DNA of 64,000 nt, from positions 124,001 to 188,000 of the forward strand of contig JAQSYI010000005.1 in assembly GCA_029256185.1 (NCBI GenBank). The letters run 5' to 3'. This document shows positions 17,201 through 26,178 of the stretch, in pieces (within the stretch, counting starts at the first letter, position 1; the number at the start of each line of letters is the position of its first letter). The position numbers were made by a program, and so were the translations under genes. The notes under the pieces were generated by a model that did no database searches, was not told the origin of the DNA, and saw only the letters and a program-made list of their open reading frames with translations. Source of the stretch: Paenibacillaceae bacterium (GTDB lineage: Bacteria; Bacillota; Bacilli; Paenibacillales; NBRC-103111).

Positions 17201-20200
17201 ATGGGTTTGAAAACATTATCCACGATCAAAAAAACATGGTGTCTGGCCGCCGCACTCTCTCTTTTGTTAAGCCTGCCGGTCTCCGGCGGAACGATTCATG
17301 CCCAGACAACCCGATATGGAGAGGAAGCATCCATAATGAAGCAAGAACCGCAAGCGCCGGGGGAACAACCGGTAAGTGAAGCATCAGCAGAGAAACAGTC
17401 AATCCCTGATGGAAGCGCAATTATTTCCTCTCTGAAATCCAATCACCCGAATCAGGCGCATCCCCGGTTAATGGCCGTTCCCCAGGATGTGGACAGAATC
17501 AAGGCTGCTGTCGCCACAGATCCTTTTGCAGCGGCCATGCTCCAGCAAGTCAAGGGGACAGCCCAGGCCAATCTGAGCCTGGCTCTTCCCGAATACGCGC
17601 GCCCTGACGGCTACCGCATGCCTGCAGGGGGGCGCACGCTGAACGAGATACGTCCGTTGGCTATGCTGTACCTGCTGGAGGGAGAACAGCAATATGTGGA
17701 CCGCGCATGGGCAGTGCTTCAGGCCGCAGGACAGTTTCCTGACTGGAATCCCCAGCATTTTCTCGATGTGGGCACCATGACGCAGGCCTTCGCGCTGGCC
17801 TATGACTGGATGTACGATGCTTGGACAGCAGAGCAGCGGGACTTCATCCGGGATGCCATCGTGGAAAAGGGGCTTGCGCCTGCGCTGGCCGTTTACCGTG
17901 GTGAAGCGTCTGGCAGTTGGCCTACCGTGAGGAACAATTGGAATACGGTCGTTAACAGCTCCATTGCCATGGGAGCCTTGGCAGTGGGCGATGACAGCCC
18001 GGAGCTGGAGCAGATGGCCGGGGAAATTCTGGAGTACGGGCTTCATTCCATCCAGATTATTCTCCCTACCTTCGCCCCCGATGGAGGCGGAGAAGAAGGA
18101 GTGGGCTACTGGGACTACAATGTGAAGCATTTCGTCTATTATTCCGCCTCCCTGCTGTCCGCTCTGGGAACAGATTACGGACTGTCGGAAGCCGAGGGGG
18201 TAAGCAAAACCGCCTACTTCCCCCTGTATATGTCCGGTCCGGGAGGTGCCTTCAATTATTCCGACAGCACCACCTCCCTTATCACCAATCCCGTCTTCTT
18301 CTGGTTCGCCAAACGCTTCCAGGACCCCAATCTGGGTTGGTACCAGCGTTCCCGGTTGGAGACGGTGACTGCCAATGAGCTGGATCTGCTCTGGTATGAT
18401 CCCGGCTATATCCAGCCCGCAGAAGAGGTCAATCTGGAGCTGGACCAGGTGTTCCGCGGCACAGAGGCGGGCTCCATGCGCAGCGCCTGGAATGATCCCT
18501 ATGCCGCCTATGCGGGGTTCAAGGGGGGCGACAATACCTTTAACCACAGCAATCTGGATCTGGGCACCTTCGTGATGGATGCGCTGGGGGTGCGCTGGGC
18601 GGATGATCTGGGAGCAGACAATTACAATCTGCCCAATTACTTCAACCACGCCAGCCGGACGGTTTACTACCGACTTCGTCCGGAAGGACAGAACACCCTG
18701 GTGTTTAACCCCCAGGAAGATCCCGGTCAGGCGCTGAAGGGCAAGGCGAAGCTGGTGAATACAGGCTTTGCCAAGGATCAGGCTTATATGGTGGCAGATT
18801 TAAGCGAGGCGTATGCCGAAGAGGCTGCTGCAGTGAAGCGGGGCATGGCGCTGATTGACCACCGCAGGCAGTTCCTGCTCCAAGATGAGATCACCCTGAA
18901 GGAGCCCGGCGAATTCTTCTGGTTCATGCACACCTCCGCACAGATCGATATCACGGACCAAGGCCGGACTGCCATATTGAGCAAGGGCGACAAGCGCCTC
19001 CTGGCCCGCATAATAAGTGACGAAGCCTCTGTTGTCTTCGAGGCGAGGGATTCCGTCCCGCTGCCAACCTCCCCCAATCCTCCTGGGCAGGCTGCCAATC
19101 CCAGCCCCAAGCTGGTGATTCACGGAGAGGACATTGAACAGATGCGTCTTGCCGTGTGGTTCGTTCCTCTGATGGAGGGAGAGCCGGTGCCGGCCGGGCA
19201 GCCTGTTATCCGCCCGCTTGATCAATGGTCCGTTCCTGCGGGAGAAGCGGCGGAACTGACGGATATCAAGCTGAACGGCCAATCCCTGCCCGGGTTCCAG
19301 GCAGACCGGTTTACCTATTATGTGGATCGGGGCAGCGACTCGTCTCCCCTGCCGGTAATCGAAGCATGGGCGGAGGATGCCCAGGCGGTTGTAACCGTTG
19401 CTTCTCCGTCGGGCTTCCCGGAAATGGCCGCAATCTCGGTGCAGCCCGCCCAGACAGGGGCGAGAGCTTCAGAGTACCGGATTTATCTTACCTCTTCCTC
19501 GGAACTGCCGGTAACGGCCAGCGCCCACGACGGGAATGAGCCGGTCAATACCATTGACGGCAACTTCAATACCCGATGGTCCGCAGACGGGCCGGGACAA
19601 TGGATTCAATTCCGTCTCGATTCCCTGCGGCCTGTAAACGAAGTAGAGATCGCCTTCTATAATGGAGACAGACGCTCCACCCTGTTCGATATCGAGGCAT
19701 CGGCAGACGGCACTGTGTGGACCCAGGTGTACAGCGGCCAAAGCAGCGGGACAACCAGCGGCTATGAAAGCTTTGCCTTCGGTCAAACAGAGGCCCGCTA
19801 TATCCGCATTGTGGGATACGGCAACACCTCCAATTCGTGGAACAGCATCTCGGAGGTCAGGATTGACGGCTTGCACCGCGAGGAACAGCCGGACCGGATC
19901 GCCGGTGTGAATGTCCAATTGGAGCGCTCTCTCCTTCGTGTCGGACAACAAACAGCCCTGCAGATGGGGGCCCAGATGCAAAGCGGGGCGCCCATGGACT
20001 GGAATCTCGCTTCCCGGAGCTATTACAGCCTTGATCCGTCTATAGCCTCCGTTGATGTAACCGGCGCCGTCTACGGCGTGGCCCGGGGGCATACGAGGGT
20101 TGGCGTGGAGGTGAAGCTGGACGGCTATGTGAAGACGGCCGTGGCAGAAATCGAAGTCACAGACGGCATCTATCTGCTTGCTCCCGCAGCGGATACCTAT

Positions 20201-20686
20201 GTGCAGGGAGGAACCAACGCGGCCAAAAACTTCGGCTCAGGCGCCACACTGGTGATCAAGGGCGATGCCAGCGTCAATTACCGGCGGGAGAGCTATATGC
20301 AGTTTGATATGTCCGCGGTTGATTCTCCGGCCACCTCCGTCACCTTGTTCGTGTATGGCTCCGTCCGAGACGCGGGCGGCACCCAGGCTACGCTTGCCAT
20401 ATATGAAGCGCTGGATTCCTGGCAGGAGAAGCAGATGACCTGGAACACCAAGCCCGGCGTTGGCGGACTGCTCCAGTCAAAGCTCATGGACAGCACGGAC
20501 CAATGGCATGCCATCGATCTTACCGCTTACGCCCAAGGCCGGCAGGCAGCCGATGGCCTGCTGAATCTGGCCCTGCTGCAGAATTTGGATGCCAAGGGGC
20601 TGGGCATCTATATTCACAGCCGTGAGAATGAGCAGAAGCCCTATTTGCGGATTGTAACTGAAGGAGCGATGGAGGGCGCGCAATAG
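17201..20686 (+). CDS. secreted multidomain heparinase II/III-type polysaccharide lyase
   Basis: A 1161-residue exported enzyme. Residues 1-35 are a signal peptide. Residues about 85-430 are the alpha/alpha-toroid with NNWNTVVNSS (near 245) and PDGGGEEGVGYWDY (near 293). The heparinase II/III beta-sheet domain follows, with HSNLDLGTFVMDALGVRW near 449, where a catalytic His is expected. About 767-890 is a discoidin/F5-8C (CBM32) domain (DGNFNTRWSADGPGQW), 895-985 a Big2-like Ig domain, and 991-1158 a DNRLRE/CBM96-like domain (YVQGGTNAAKNFG). It would cleave uronic-acid polysaccharides outside the cell by beta-elimination. It is last in the operon with a matching importer. The lyase family number (PL12/15/17/21) cannot be decided by eye. 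Confidence 0.85.
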   Translation: MGLKTLSTIKKTWCLAAALSLLLSLPVSGGTIHAQTTRYGEEASIMKQEPQAPGEQPVSEASAEKQSIPDGSAIISSLKSNHPNQAHPRLMAVPQDVDRIKAAVATDPFAAAMLQQVKGTAQANLSLALPEYARPDGYRMPAGGRTLNEIRPLAMLYLLEGEQQYVDRAWAVLQAAGQFPDWNPQHFLDVGTMTQAFALAYDWMYDAWTAEQRDFIRDAIVEKGLAPALAVYRGEASGSWPTVRNNWNTVVNSSIAMGALAVGDDSPELEQMAGEILEYGLHSIQIILPTFAPDGGGEEGVGYWDYNVKHFVYYSASLLSALGTDYGLSEAEGVSKTAYFPLYMSGPGGAFNYSDSTTSLITNPVFFWFAKRFQDPNLGWYQRSRLETVTANELDLLWYDPGYIQPAEEVNLELDQVFRGTEAGSMRSAWNDPYAAYAGFKGGDNTFNHSNLDLGTFVMDALGVRWADDLGADNYNLPNYFNHASRTVYYRLRPEGQNTLVFNPQEDPGQALKGKAKLVNTGFAKDQAYMVADLSEAYAEEAAAVKRGMALIDHRRQFLLQDEITLKEPGEFFWFMHTSAQIDITDQGRTAILSKGDKRLLARIISDEASVVFEARDSVPLPTSPNPPGQAANPSPKLVIHGEDIEQMRLAVWFVPLMEGEPVPAGQPVIRPLDQWSVPAGEAAELTDIKLNGQSLPGFQADRFTYYVDRGSDSSPLPVIEAWAEDAQAVVTVASPSGFPEMAAISVQPAQTGARASEYRIYLTSSSELPVTASAHDGNEPVNTIDGNFNTRWSADGPGQWIQFRLDSLRPVNEVEIAFYNGDRRSTLFDIEASADGTVWTQVYSGQSSGTTSGYESFAFGQTEARYIRIVGYGNTSNSWNSISEVRIDGLHREEQPDRIAGVNVQLERSLLRVGQQTALQMGAQMQSGAPMDWNLASRSYYSLDPSIASVDVTGAVYGVARGHTRVGVEVKLDGYVKTAVAEIEVTDGIYLLAPAADTYVQGGTNAAKNFGSGATLVIKGDASVNYRRESYMQFDMSAVDSPATSVTLFVYGSVRDAGGTQATLAIYEALDSWQEKQMTWNTKPGVGGLLQSKLMDSTDQWHAIDLTAYAQGRQAADGLLNLALLQNLDAKGLGIYIHSRENEQKPYLRIVTEGAMEGAQ

Positions 20687-20700
20687 CAACAGATACAGCA

Positions 20701-20736
20701 AAGAGGCGGAAATCTCATATATTCCGCCTCTTCTTT
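20701..20736 (+). terminator. intrinsic terminator after the secreted lyase gene
   Basis: AAGAGGCGGAAAT pairs with ATTCCGCCTCTT across a short loop, followed by CTTTAT. It closes the operon that begins at 13569. Confidence 0.8.
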
Positions 20737-20811
20737 ATATGCGGGCTGATCCTGCGCGCGATCTTCCCAAGCCCTTTTTATCCCAGGACAGCTTTCTTGT
20801 GCTTGCCTCTT

Positions 20812-20970
20812 CCTCATAATGCTCACTTGTTTCCCGTGTGCCTCTTCTAATCCGCTTACTTCTTTGTCATCTGCTTGCCTTTTTGTCATGTGCTTGCCCT
20901 TTGTCAGGCGCTTGCTATTCTCATATGGTTACTATTTCTCATCTGTTTGCCTTTCCCCGTATGGTCCCTC
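20812..20970. repeat. degenerate pyrimidine-rich direct repeats
   Basis: Loosely repeated units of the form TCATNTGCTTGCCTTTT occur at intervals of about 18-20 bp between the lyase terminator and the convergent GNAT gene. No gene is seen. Confidence 0.5.
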
Positions 20971-20988
20971 CCCTATGCTTGGCCCTTT

Positions 20989-21633
20989 CTACCTGCGGTA
21001 TGCCTGTTCATGAAACCGGATAATGGCCCCGAACAACTCCCGGCCGTCCTCCGGAAGAGGCTCCATCTCAGGCAGGCTGAGAACCAGGGCGCGGTATGGC
21101 TCCGGTACCCAGATGTACTGATGGACATAGTCCGTCAGCTTAAAGCCGCAGCTTTGCCAAAAACGGATACGTCCCAGGTTGACGGGTGTCTCCTCCGCTT
21201 CTGCTTCCACTATGATTCCGCGGCAAATCTCACGTTCTGCCGTCTCCTGCCTGATGCTCTCCAGAAACCGCCGCCCCAGTCCCGTACCCCGGCGGCTCTC
21301 GGCTACCGCCAGATAATCGATTACCAGAGCCTCATACTGCCGGTCCATTCCCGACAGAGCCATAGCAACAGTCTCCTCTCCGTCAAAAGCCAAGTGCAGG
21401 CGGCATAGCTTGCGGCGGAACATTCTGCGGATAATCTGCTCCGGCTTCCTTCCGTGCTCGGGGAAGCTGCTGTCATAGATAACCGCAGCTTTCCGCCACA
21501 AGTCCTCATCCCATTGGTCTGTGGAACAGTAGCTGTACCCGTCTCCAACATTCCCTTCCCCGTGCTGTGCGGAATGGTCTGTACTCAAGTTCGATCCTGC
21601 CTCCTCCTGTTGCGCGAAATGATCTGTACTCAA
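20989..21633 (-). CDS. GNAT-family N-acetyltransferase
   Basis: Up to 214 residues. The acetyl-CoA site is LAVAESRRGTGLGRRFLESI (Q/RxxGxG/A signature RRGTGLG at about 119-125), and RIRFWQSCGFK is the usual C-terminal beta-bulge segment. Substrate unknown. A TTG at 21633 overlaps the benE stop as TTGA, suggesting coupling, but the first 30 or so residues contain an internal repeat (LSTDHFAQ / LSTDHSAQ) and no strong ribosome site is seen, so the true start may lie downstream near residue 30. Confidence 0.75.
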   Translation of the reverse strand: MSTDHFAQQEEAGSNLSTDHSAQHGEGNVGDGYSYCSTDQWDEDLWRKAAVIYDSSFPEHGRKPEQIIRRMFRRKLCRLHLAFDGEETVAMALSGMDRQYEALVIDYLAVAESRRGTGLGRRFLESIRQETAEREICRGIIVEAEAEETPVNLGRIRFWQSCGFKLTDYVHQYIWVPEPYRALVLSLPEMEPLPEDGRELFGAIIRFHEQAYRR

Positions 21634-22859
21634 GCCCGATCCTGCCTCCTGTTGCGGAGTGCCCAGCGTCCGCTAAGTATCCATTGCGCCCCTATTCCGG
21701 CCAAGAGCCCCCAGAACGCTGCGCCAATTCCCGCTATAGTGATGCCCGAGATGGTCACTAAAAATGTAATCAGCGCACTGTCCCGGTATGACTCGTCGCT
21801 CATGGCGGAAGTGAGGCTCGAGCCCATGGAGGCAAGCAAAGCCACCCCGGCAATAACCGCGATGAGCTCTGCGGGAAATACGGAGAAGACCGATACGATA
21901 GTAGCTCCCATCAAGCCGAACACCACATAGAAGAAGCCGCAGACAATACCCGCTATGTAGCGTTTGCCCGGCTCTCCGTGTGCTTCCTTGCCGGTGCAGA
22001 TAGCTGCGGTGATGGCTGCCAGATTAATGCCGTGGGACCCAAAAGGGGCAATCAGCAGAGAAACAAACCCTGTAACCGCCACCAGCGGAGTGGCGGGCGT
22101 ATTGTAGCCGTCCGCCCGAAGCACCCCAATGCCCGTGGCATTCTGGGAGGCCATGGCGACAATGGCCAGAGGAATTCCCAGGCCAATGATGGCATCGAGA
22201 GAAAACGACGGTCGGGTCAGGATGGGATGGGCCATTGAGACAGTGGTTCCGCCAAAATCCAGCCGGCCCAGTCCGTAAGCAATGGCCAAGCCCAGGCATA
22301 AAGTGATCATGGTGGCGTAGCGGGGCAGGAAGCGTTTGGACAGCAGGAAGATGACCAACGACGGCAATACCAGGGCGGGCAGCTGCTTCAGGGAAACGAA
22401 CATATCTACCCCAAATTTCAGCAGAATACCCGAAAGCATTGCCGCGATAACCGACTGGGGAATCCGCTTCATCAGATAGGAGAATACTCCCGTCAGACCA
22501 AACAGAGCCACAATCAGCGCGGCCACTACAAAAGCTCCTATAGACTCCCTATAGGAATAGGCGCTCCAGCCGGAAACAAGCAGGACGGCCCCGGGAGTGG
22601 ACCAGGCCAGGATGACAGGGGCTCTGAACCAGGCGGAGAGAGCCATGCCGGTCAAACCGCTGCCGAGGGAGATCGCCCAGACCCATGAGGACAGCTGGGC
22701 ATCGCTTAAGCCAATCTGCCTGGCGGCCTGGAAAATAATCAGGAGCGGACCGGAAAAGGAGACCATAACGGCGATCAGTCCGGCAATAACGGCGGAAACG
22801 GAGAAATCACGGGCAGTCCGGCTAACATTCCGTGTTAAGGTAACAGGCGTGGGTTCCAT
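21630..22859 (-). CDS. benE: BenE-family benzoate/H+ symporter-like transporter
   Basis: A 409-residue polytopic membrane protein with about 12 helices and hallmark BenE segments: LSSWVWAISLGSGL, STPGAVLL, QNATGIGVLRADGYNTP and GSHGINLAAITAAICTGKEAH. BenE proteins import aromatic carboxylates by proton symport. GGAGG precedes the ATG. It overlaps the acetyltransferase gene by four bases and is divergent from a TetR regulator, which probably represses it. The symbol follows the family; the substrate in this organism is untested. Confidence 0.88.
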   Translation of the reverse strand: MEPTPVTLTRNVSRTARDFSVSAVIAGLIAVMVSFSGPLLIIFQAARQIGLSDAQLSSWVWAISLGSGLTGMALSAWFRAPVILAWSTPGAVLLVSGWSAYSYRESIGAFVVAALIVALFGLTGVFSYLMKRIPQSVIAAMLSGILLKFGVDMFVSLKQLPALVLPSLVIFLLSKRFLPRYATMITLCLGLAIAYGLGRLDFGGTTVSMAHPILTRPSFSLDAIIGLGIPLAIVAMASQNATGIGVLRADGYNTPATPLVAVTGFVSLLIAPFGSHGINLAAITAAICTGKEAHGEPGKRYIAGIVCGFFYVVFGLMGATIVSVFSVFPAELIAVIAGVALLASMGSSLTSAMSDESYRDSALITFLVTISGITIAGIGAAFWGLLAGIGAQWILSGRWALRNRRQDRA

Positions 22860-22976
22860 TCAATATCCTCCAAATGTGCAACGTATATGCCGCGGCAACG
22901 CATCGGTGCGGCTGGGCGAATTTTATCCATTTTAACTCCTGCCATGATGGAGATCAATCTATTTTTGCATAGGCTG

Positions 22977-22985
22977 TGCTATAAT
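22977..22985 (+). promoter_or_regulatory. extended -10 promoter (TGCTATAAT) for the TetR gene
   Basis: TG-C-TATAAT is a perfect extended -10 with no good -35. Just downstream, GTTCAA occurs twice 18 bp apart (near 22999 and 23017), a possible TetR operator. The predicted transcript would start about 50 bases before the TTG at 23043. Confidence 0.6.
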
Positions 22986-23042
22986 CTTTCCAAACGATGT
23001 TCAACTTATAAACTGTGTTCAAGGCGAAGGTGTGATGAAAGA

Positions 23043-23879
23043 TTGAGTAAACAACGGCAGCAGCGCAAGCAAGAGGAGATCCGCAAGACGATTCTGGACA
23101 CAGCCCGGACAATCATCGCCCGTGATGGGGTGGATGGATTGTCCATCCGTAAGCTCACCCATGCAATGGACTATTCTCCGGCGATTGTCTACCATTATTT
23201 CAAGGACAAGAACGAGATTATTCTGTCTCTGGTAAACGAAGGGTACGGCAAGATATTGGCCGCTATCGCCGCGGAGAGCCGTGCAGGAGAACATGGAAAA
23301 GACATTGCAGGGGTGCATCCAGAGCACAACAGCACAGGAGATTACGCGAAACAGCATACAGGGGATCTTGCCGAACACCATACAAGAGATCATACGGAGT
23401 ACCATACAGGGCAACAGGCGGAACACCATACAAGAGATCAGGCGGAACACCATACAGGCGATCAACCGGGAGTCCGTGCAGGAGTGGACTCTGCAGTCAA
23501 CCCGCCTGACGATCCGAAGCAGCAAATCACCGGGCGCTTCTCCGCTTACATCAGAGCCGCGCTGAGCTTCCCCGATGAATATAAGGCGTTCATGCTGCAC
23601 GATGACCCGTCCATCCTGGCCCGAACCAGCCTGCTGGAACATGGCATCAGCAACCGGAGCGAAACCATGCGTCTGCTGCGGGACACTATTGAATCAGGAG
23701 TGGCACAGGGGCAATTCGCCCCCTGCGACGCCGAGTTGACGGCGCAGGTGCTGTGGGCCGCCGTCTTCGGCCTTACCATGAAGCTGATTATGGAAAAGAA
23801 TGTGGAAGCCGAGCAGACGGAACGTCTGGTGGAACGCCAGCTGTCTCTGCTGATGAGGGGGCTTGGCGGGGAAGCTTGA
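23043..23879 (+). CDS. TetR-family regulator with a histidine-rich repeat insert
   Basis: A 278-residue protein. TTG 23043 begins LSKQRQQRKQEEIRK, the usual start just before a TetR DNA-binding domain (helix-turn-helix at about 33-55, LSIRKLTHAMDYSPAIVYHYF). A typical TetR is near 200 residues. This one has an extra segment of about 65 residues (82-146) with 12 histidines in units such as AEHHTRD, TEYHTG and AEHHTGD. The C-terminal ligand/dimer domain resumes at about 160. It is divergent from benE and probably represses it. The histidine tract could bind metal ions or be a repeat expansion. The start is uncertain because the ribosome site (GAAGGTGTG) is weak. Confidence 0.82.
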   Translation: MSKQRQQRKQEEIRKTILDTARTIIARDGVDGLSIRKLTHAMDYSPAIVYHYFKDKNEIILSLVNEGYGKILAAIAAESRAGEHGKDIAGVHPEHNSTGDYAKQHTGDLAEHHTRDHTEYHTGQQAEHHTRDQAEHHTGDQPGVRAGVDSAVNPPDDPKQQITGRFSAYIRAALSFPDEYKAFMLHDDPSILARTSLLEHGISNRSETMRLLRDTIESGVAQGQFAPCDAELTAQVLWAAVFGLTMKLIMEKNVEAEQTERLVERQLSLLMRGLGGEA

Positions 23880-23952
23880 CAGAATTATCCCTGATTTGTC
23901 TGCTTTGACCTGCTGAATACGCTCCCCACACTACCGCTGCTCACACTTCCTC

Positions 23953-24118
23953 TAGAGCGTGTTTGAAAACCCCGAGGGGAGCAGATAAGGCCCTCATTTT
24001 CGTTTCCGGCAAGGCGCTTTTGTGCAGGCGTACCGGGGACGCCCTAGCAAAAGCAACGATAGCCCGGGGCGAAAAGGCGATGAAAGATGCCCTCAAGCGA
24101 GTTTTCAGACACGCCCTA
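23953..24118. mobile_element. MITE-like element of about 166 bp
   Basis: The left end TAGAGCGTGTTTGAAAAC and the right end GTTTTCAGACACGCCCTA are imperfect inverted repeats (16 of 18 positions match), flanked at both ends by TA as in a TA target duplication. There is no transposase inside; the small open frame within it is not a gene. This is the layout of a miniature inverted-repeat transposable element mobilised in trans, possibly by an IS630/Tc1-type enzyme (inference from the TA). Confidence 0.7.
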
Positions 24119-24123
24119 ATAAA

Positions 24124-24320
24124 TAGAGGAAATTTTTTCCGCTAAACCAGTGAATTGCTCCATTTACTCCTTATTAACGGAAATTTTTTCCGTTATCCCC
24201 CATTTGTGCCGGGCAAAAGGGGCATTTTCACCGGTTGCGGCAGCATTAGCGGAAAAAATTTCCGTTAATTTCTTGGAATTAACGAATAATCACTCAATAG
24301 CGGAAATTTTTTCCGCTATT
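24124..24320. repeat. cluster of four GGAAATTTTTTCC palindromes, spacing 51/72/51 bp
   Basis: Palindromes of the type TAACGGAAATTTTTTCCGTTA have GG at 24128, 24179, 24251 and 24302. The third is in the opposite sense (GGAAAAAATTTCC). A cluster at 48796-48993 has exactly the same spacings. Degenerate half copies (TCTTCCGCTATTGTC) continue to about 24385. The gap 24119-24507 holds no gene. Confidence 0.85.
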
Positions 24321-24509
24321 GTCTCTTCGGTAGTGTCTCTTCCGCTATTGTCTCTTGGTAGTGTCTCTTCCGCTATTGTCTCTTCCATTAGGGTTGTCCC
24401 TTCCCGAACGTTCCGGATGTTGAACAAACTGACATCGCCGATCGTCCTCCCCAGTTTCCAACTCCGCATAATCACCGCATTGTAGGAGCGCATGTTTGTG
24501 GCAATGAAG

Positions 24510-24542
24510 AAAGACCCTCCGAATAAACTTCAGAAGGTCCTT
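24510..24542 (-). terminator. probable terminator of the Gfo/Idh gene
   Basis: On the minus strand AAGGACCTTC pairs with GAGGGTCTTT (with two G-T pairs) around a 13-base loop, followed by CTTCATT. It lies about 120 bp after the stop of the oxidoreductase gene at 24662. Confidence 0.5.
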
Positions 24543-24570
24543 CTCCAATTCAAGTGTGCTAATTGAACTA

Positions 24571-24640
24571 TGCTTCTCTGACTACGCTTATCCGACCACG
24601 TTTATTCGACTATGCTTATTCGACTACGCTTATTCGACTA
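24571..24640. repeat. five tandem 14-bp units
   Basis: Five units resembling CGCTTATTCGACTA run without gaps between the terminator and the stop of the Gfo/Idh gene. No role is evident. Confidence 0.7.
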
Positions 24641-24661
24641 AACTGATTAACAGGCTCACAC

Positions 24662-25948
24662 TTAGATCTTGATCAAATCGTCGATTCTTACAGGCAGCCC
24701 GGTCTTGATCGCTTGGTTGGCCGCGATTCCCGTCATGATGGAGCGGGCTCCGTCACGGTGGTTGGCTGCGCGGTTGTAGATATCCTCAGTCGGTGTTCCG
24801 AACAAGTCGTTCAAGAGCACTGGGTCGCCGCCGCCGTGTCCGCCCACGCCTTCTTCCACTTCCACAGCGTAAGGAGCTCCGAACATCGGGAATACCGCAA
24901 TGTTCTTGCCTTCCACAGCGCCTTCCAGCGCCCGGTCGCCGCCGGCGTTCACATAGGACTTCTCGATGATGCTCATCTCGATTCTGCCCTTGGAGCCGTT
25001 GAACGCGATACGATAGCCTTCCCAAGGCATATACGCGTTCAGGGAGTAGGTGAGAATAGCCTTGTTCTTGTAGCGCACCATAACACCCATGGTATCCTCA
25101 ATGTTGATGCCGTCGCCGAATACGCTTTGGTCGCGGATATAGCCGTCTTCTTGCTCTGCATCCAGGTACATGCCCTTCAGGTTCTCGCTGCTGTCCAGCT
25201 GCAGGCCGAATGGGTCTTCCTTGGCTGTCGCGTTGCCGGTGGCCCGTTGGTAGAAGGAGGTAACGCCCCGCTTCTCGGCATTCTCACGGCCATAGAACAT
25301 CAGGTCGCCGAAGGCAAATACAGTGTCAGGCTCGGAGTTGATCCAGAAGTTGACCAGATCGAAGTGGTGAGTGGATTTGTGCACCAGCAGCCCTCCGCTG
25401 TTGCGCTTGTCCCGGTGCCAGCGGCGGAAGTAGTCGGCGCCGTGCTGGGTGTTCAGCAGCCATTCGAAGTGAATGGAGTGAACATCGCCGATCACTCCGC
25501 TTGCGATCAGCTCGCGGGCCTTCGTATGGTGGGGCGCATAGCGGTAGTTGAAGGTAACGCGGACATTGCGTCCTGTACGTTCAACCGCATCATAAATTTC
25601 CTTGCACTTCTCCACATCCACGGTCATGGGCTTCTCGGTGATTACGTCACAGCCCAGTTCCAAGGCACGGATAATATATCTGTGATGCGTCCGGTCAACA
25701 CTGGTTACGATCACAATATCCGGCTTTTCCGCCGCGATCATCGCATCGAACTCTTCAGTCTTGTAGGTGCGGACTGCAGGATAGTCATAGGTCTCGGCAA
25801 GCAGCTTGTTGGCATAATTCATCCGGGTTTGGTTCACATCGCAGAATGCAACAATCTCGGATGTTTCCCGGTAAGTCTGGGCAATCGCCCCGTAGAAAAA
25901 TTGCGCTCTTCCTCCGACGCCCACTTGAACATATCTTTTCTTACTCAT
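24662..25948 (-). CDS. Gfo/Idh/MocA-family oxidoreductase
   Basis: A 428-residue NAD(P)-dependent dehydrogenase. The Rossmann start VGVGGRAQ is at about 9-16, the family signature EKPMTV at 105-110, and the C-terminal alpha/beta domain carries HKSTHHFDLVNFW, where a catalytic His/Asp is expected. The unusual Gly-rich nucleotide loop (GVGGRA) suggests a distinct subgroup. GAGAGGAG precedes the ATG. It is divergent from an AraC/cupin regulator at 26179, its likely activator. Substrate unknown; relatives oxidise sugar hydroxyls, inositols or glycosides. Confidence 0.87.
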   Translation of the reverse strand: MSKKRYVQVGVGGRAQFFYGAIAQTYRETSEIVAFCDVNQTRMNYANKLLAETYDYPAVRTYKTEEFDAMIAAEKPDIVIVTSVDRTHHRYIIRALELGCDVITEKPMTVDVEKCKEIYDAVERTGRNVRVTFNYRYAPHHTKARELIASGVIGDVHSIHFEWLLNTQHGADYFRRWHRDKRNSGGLLVHKSTHHFDLVNFWINSEPDTVFAFGDLMFYGRENAEKRGVTSFYQRATGNATAKEDPFGLQLDSSENLKGMYLDAEQEDGYIRDQSVFGDGINIEDTMGVMVRYKNKAILTYSLNAYMPWEGYRIAFNGSKGRIEMSIIEKSYVNAGGDRALEGAVEGKNIAVFPMFGAPYAVEVEEGVGGHGGGDPVLLNDLFGTPTEDIYNRAANHRDGARSIMTGIAANQAIKTGLPVRIDDLIKI

Positions 25949-26178
25949 TAATTGCAGCTCCTCTCGAAGATAATGCCGTATTTAGTATTGACCTTACACC
26001 GATAGAATAGCACAATGAAATCAGAATATCTCCGCAATTTCCACCAATAGTAGCAATAACCCCGCTTTTTTTGCTATTATGAGAATAACACTTGGCGATG
26101 GTCCTTAGGCAGCATAAAAGCAATGCGAAAATAAACACGAGCAACCCGTCCTTACCAGAATGTAAAAGAGGTGAAGTC

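Noticed and set aside
23963..24145. Small 60-codon gene
   Set aside because: It lies inside the MITE-like element and ends in its terminal inverted repeat; no ribosome site.
24150..24485. 111-codon frame through the palindrome cluster
   Set aside because: The repeated EIFS-type peptide is a by-product of palindromes spaced by multiples of three. The equivalent cluster at 48796 has stops in that frame.
24713..25951. 412-codon plus-strand frame opposite the Gfo/Idh gene
   Set aside because: It is a mirror frame of a well-supported dehydrogenase; no motif or ribosome site.
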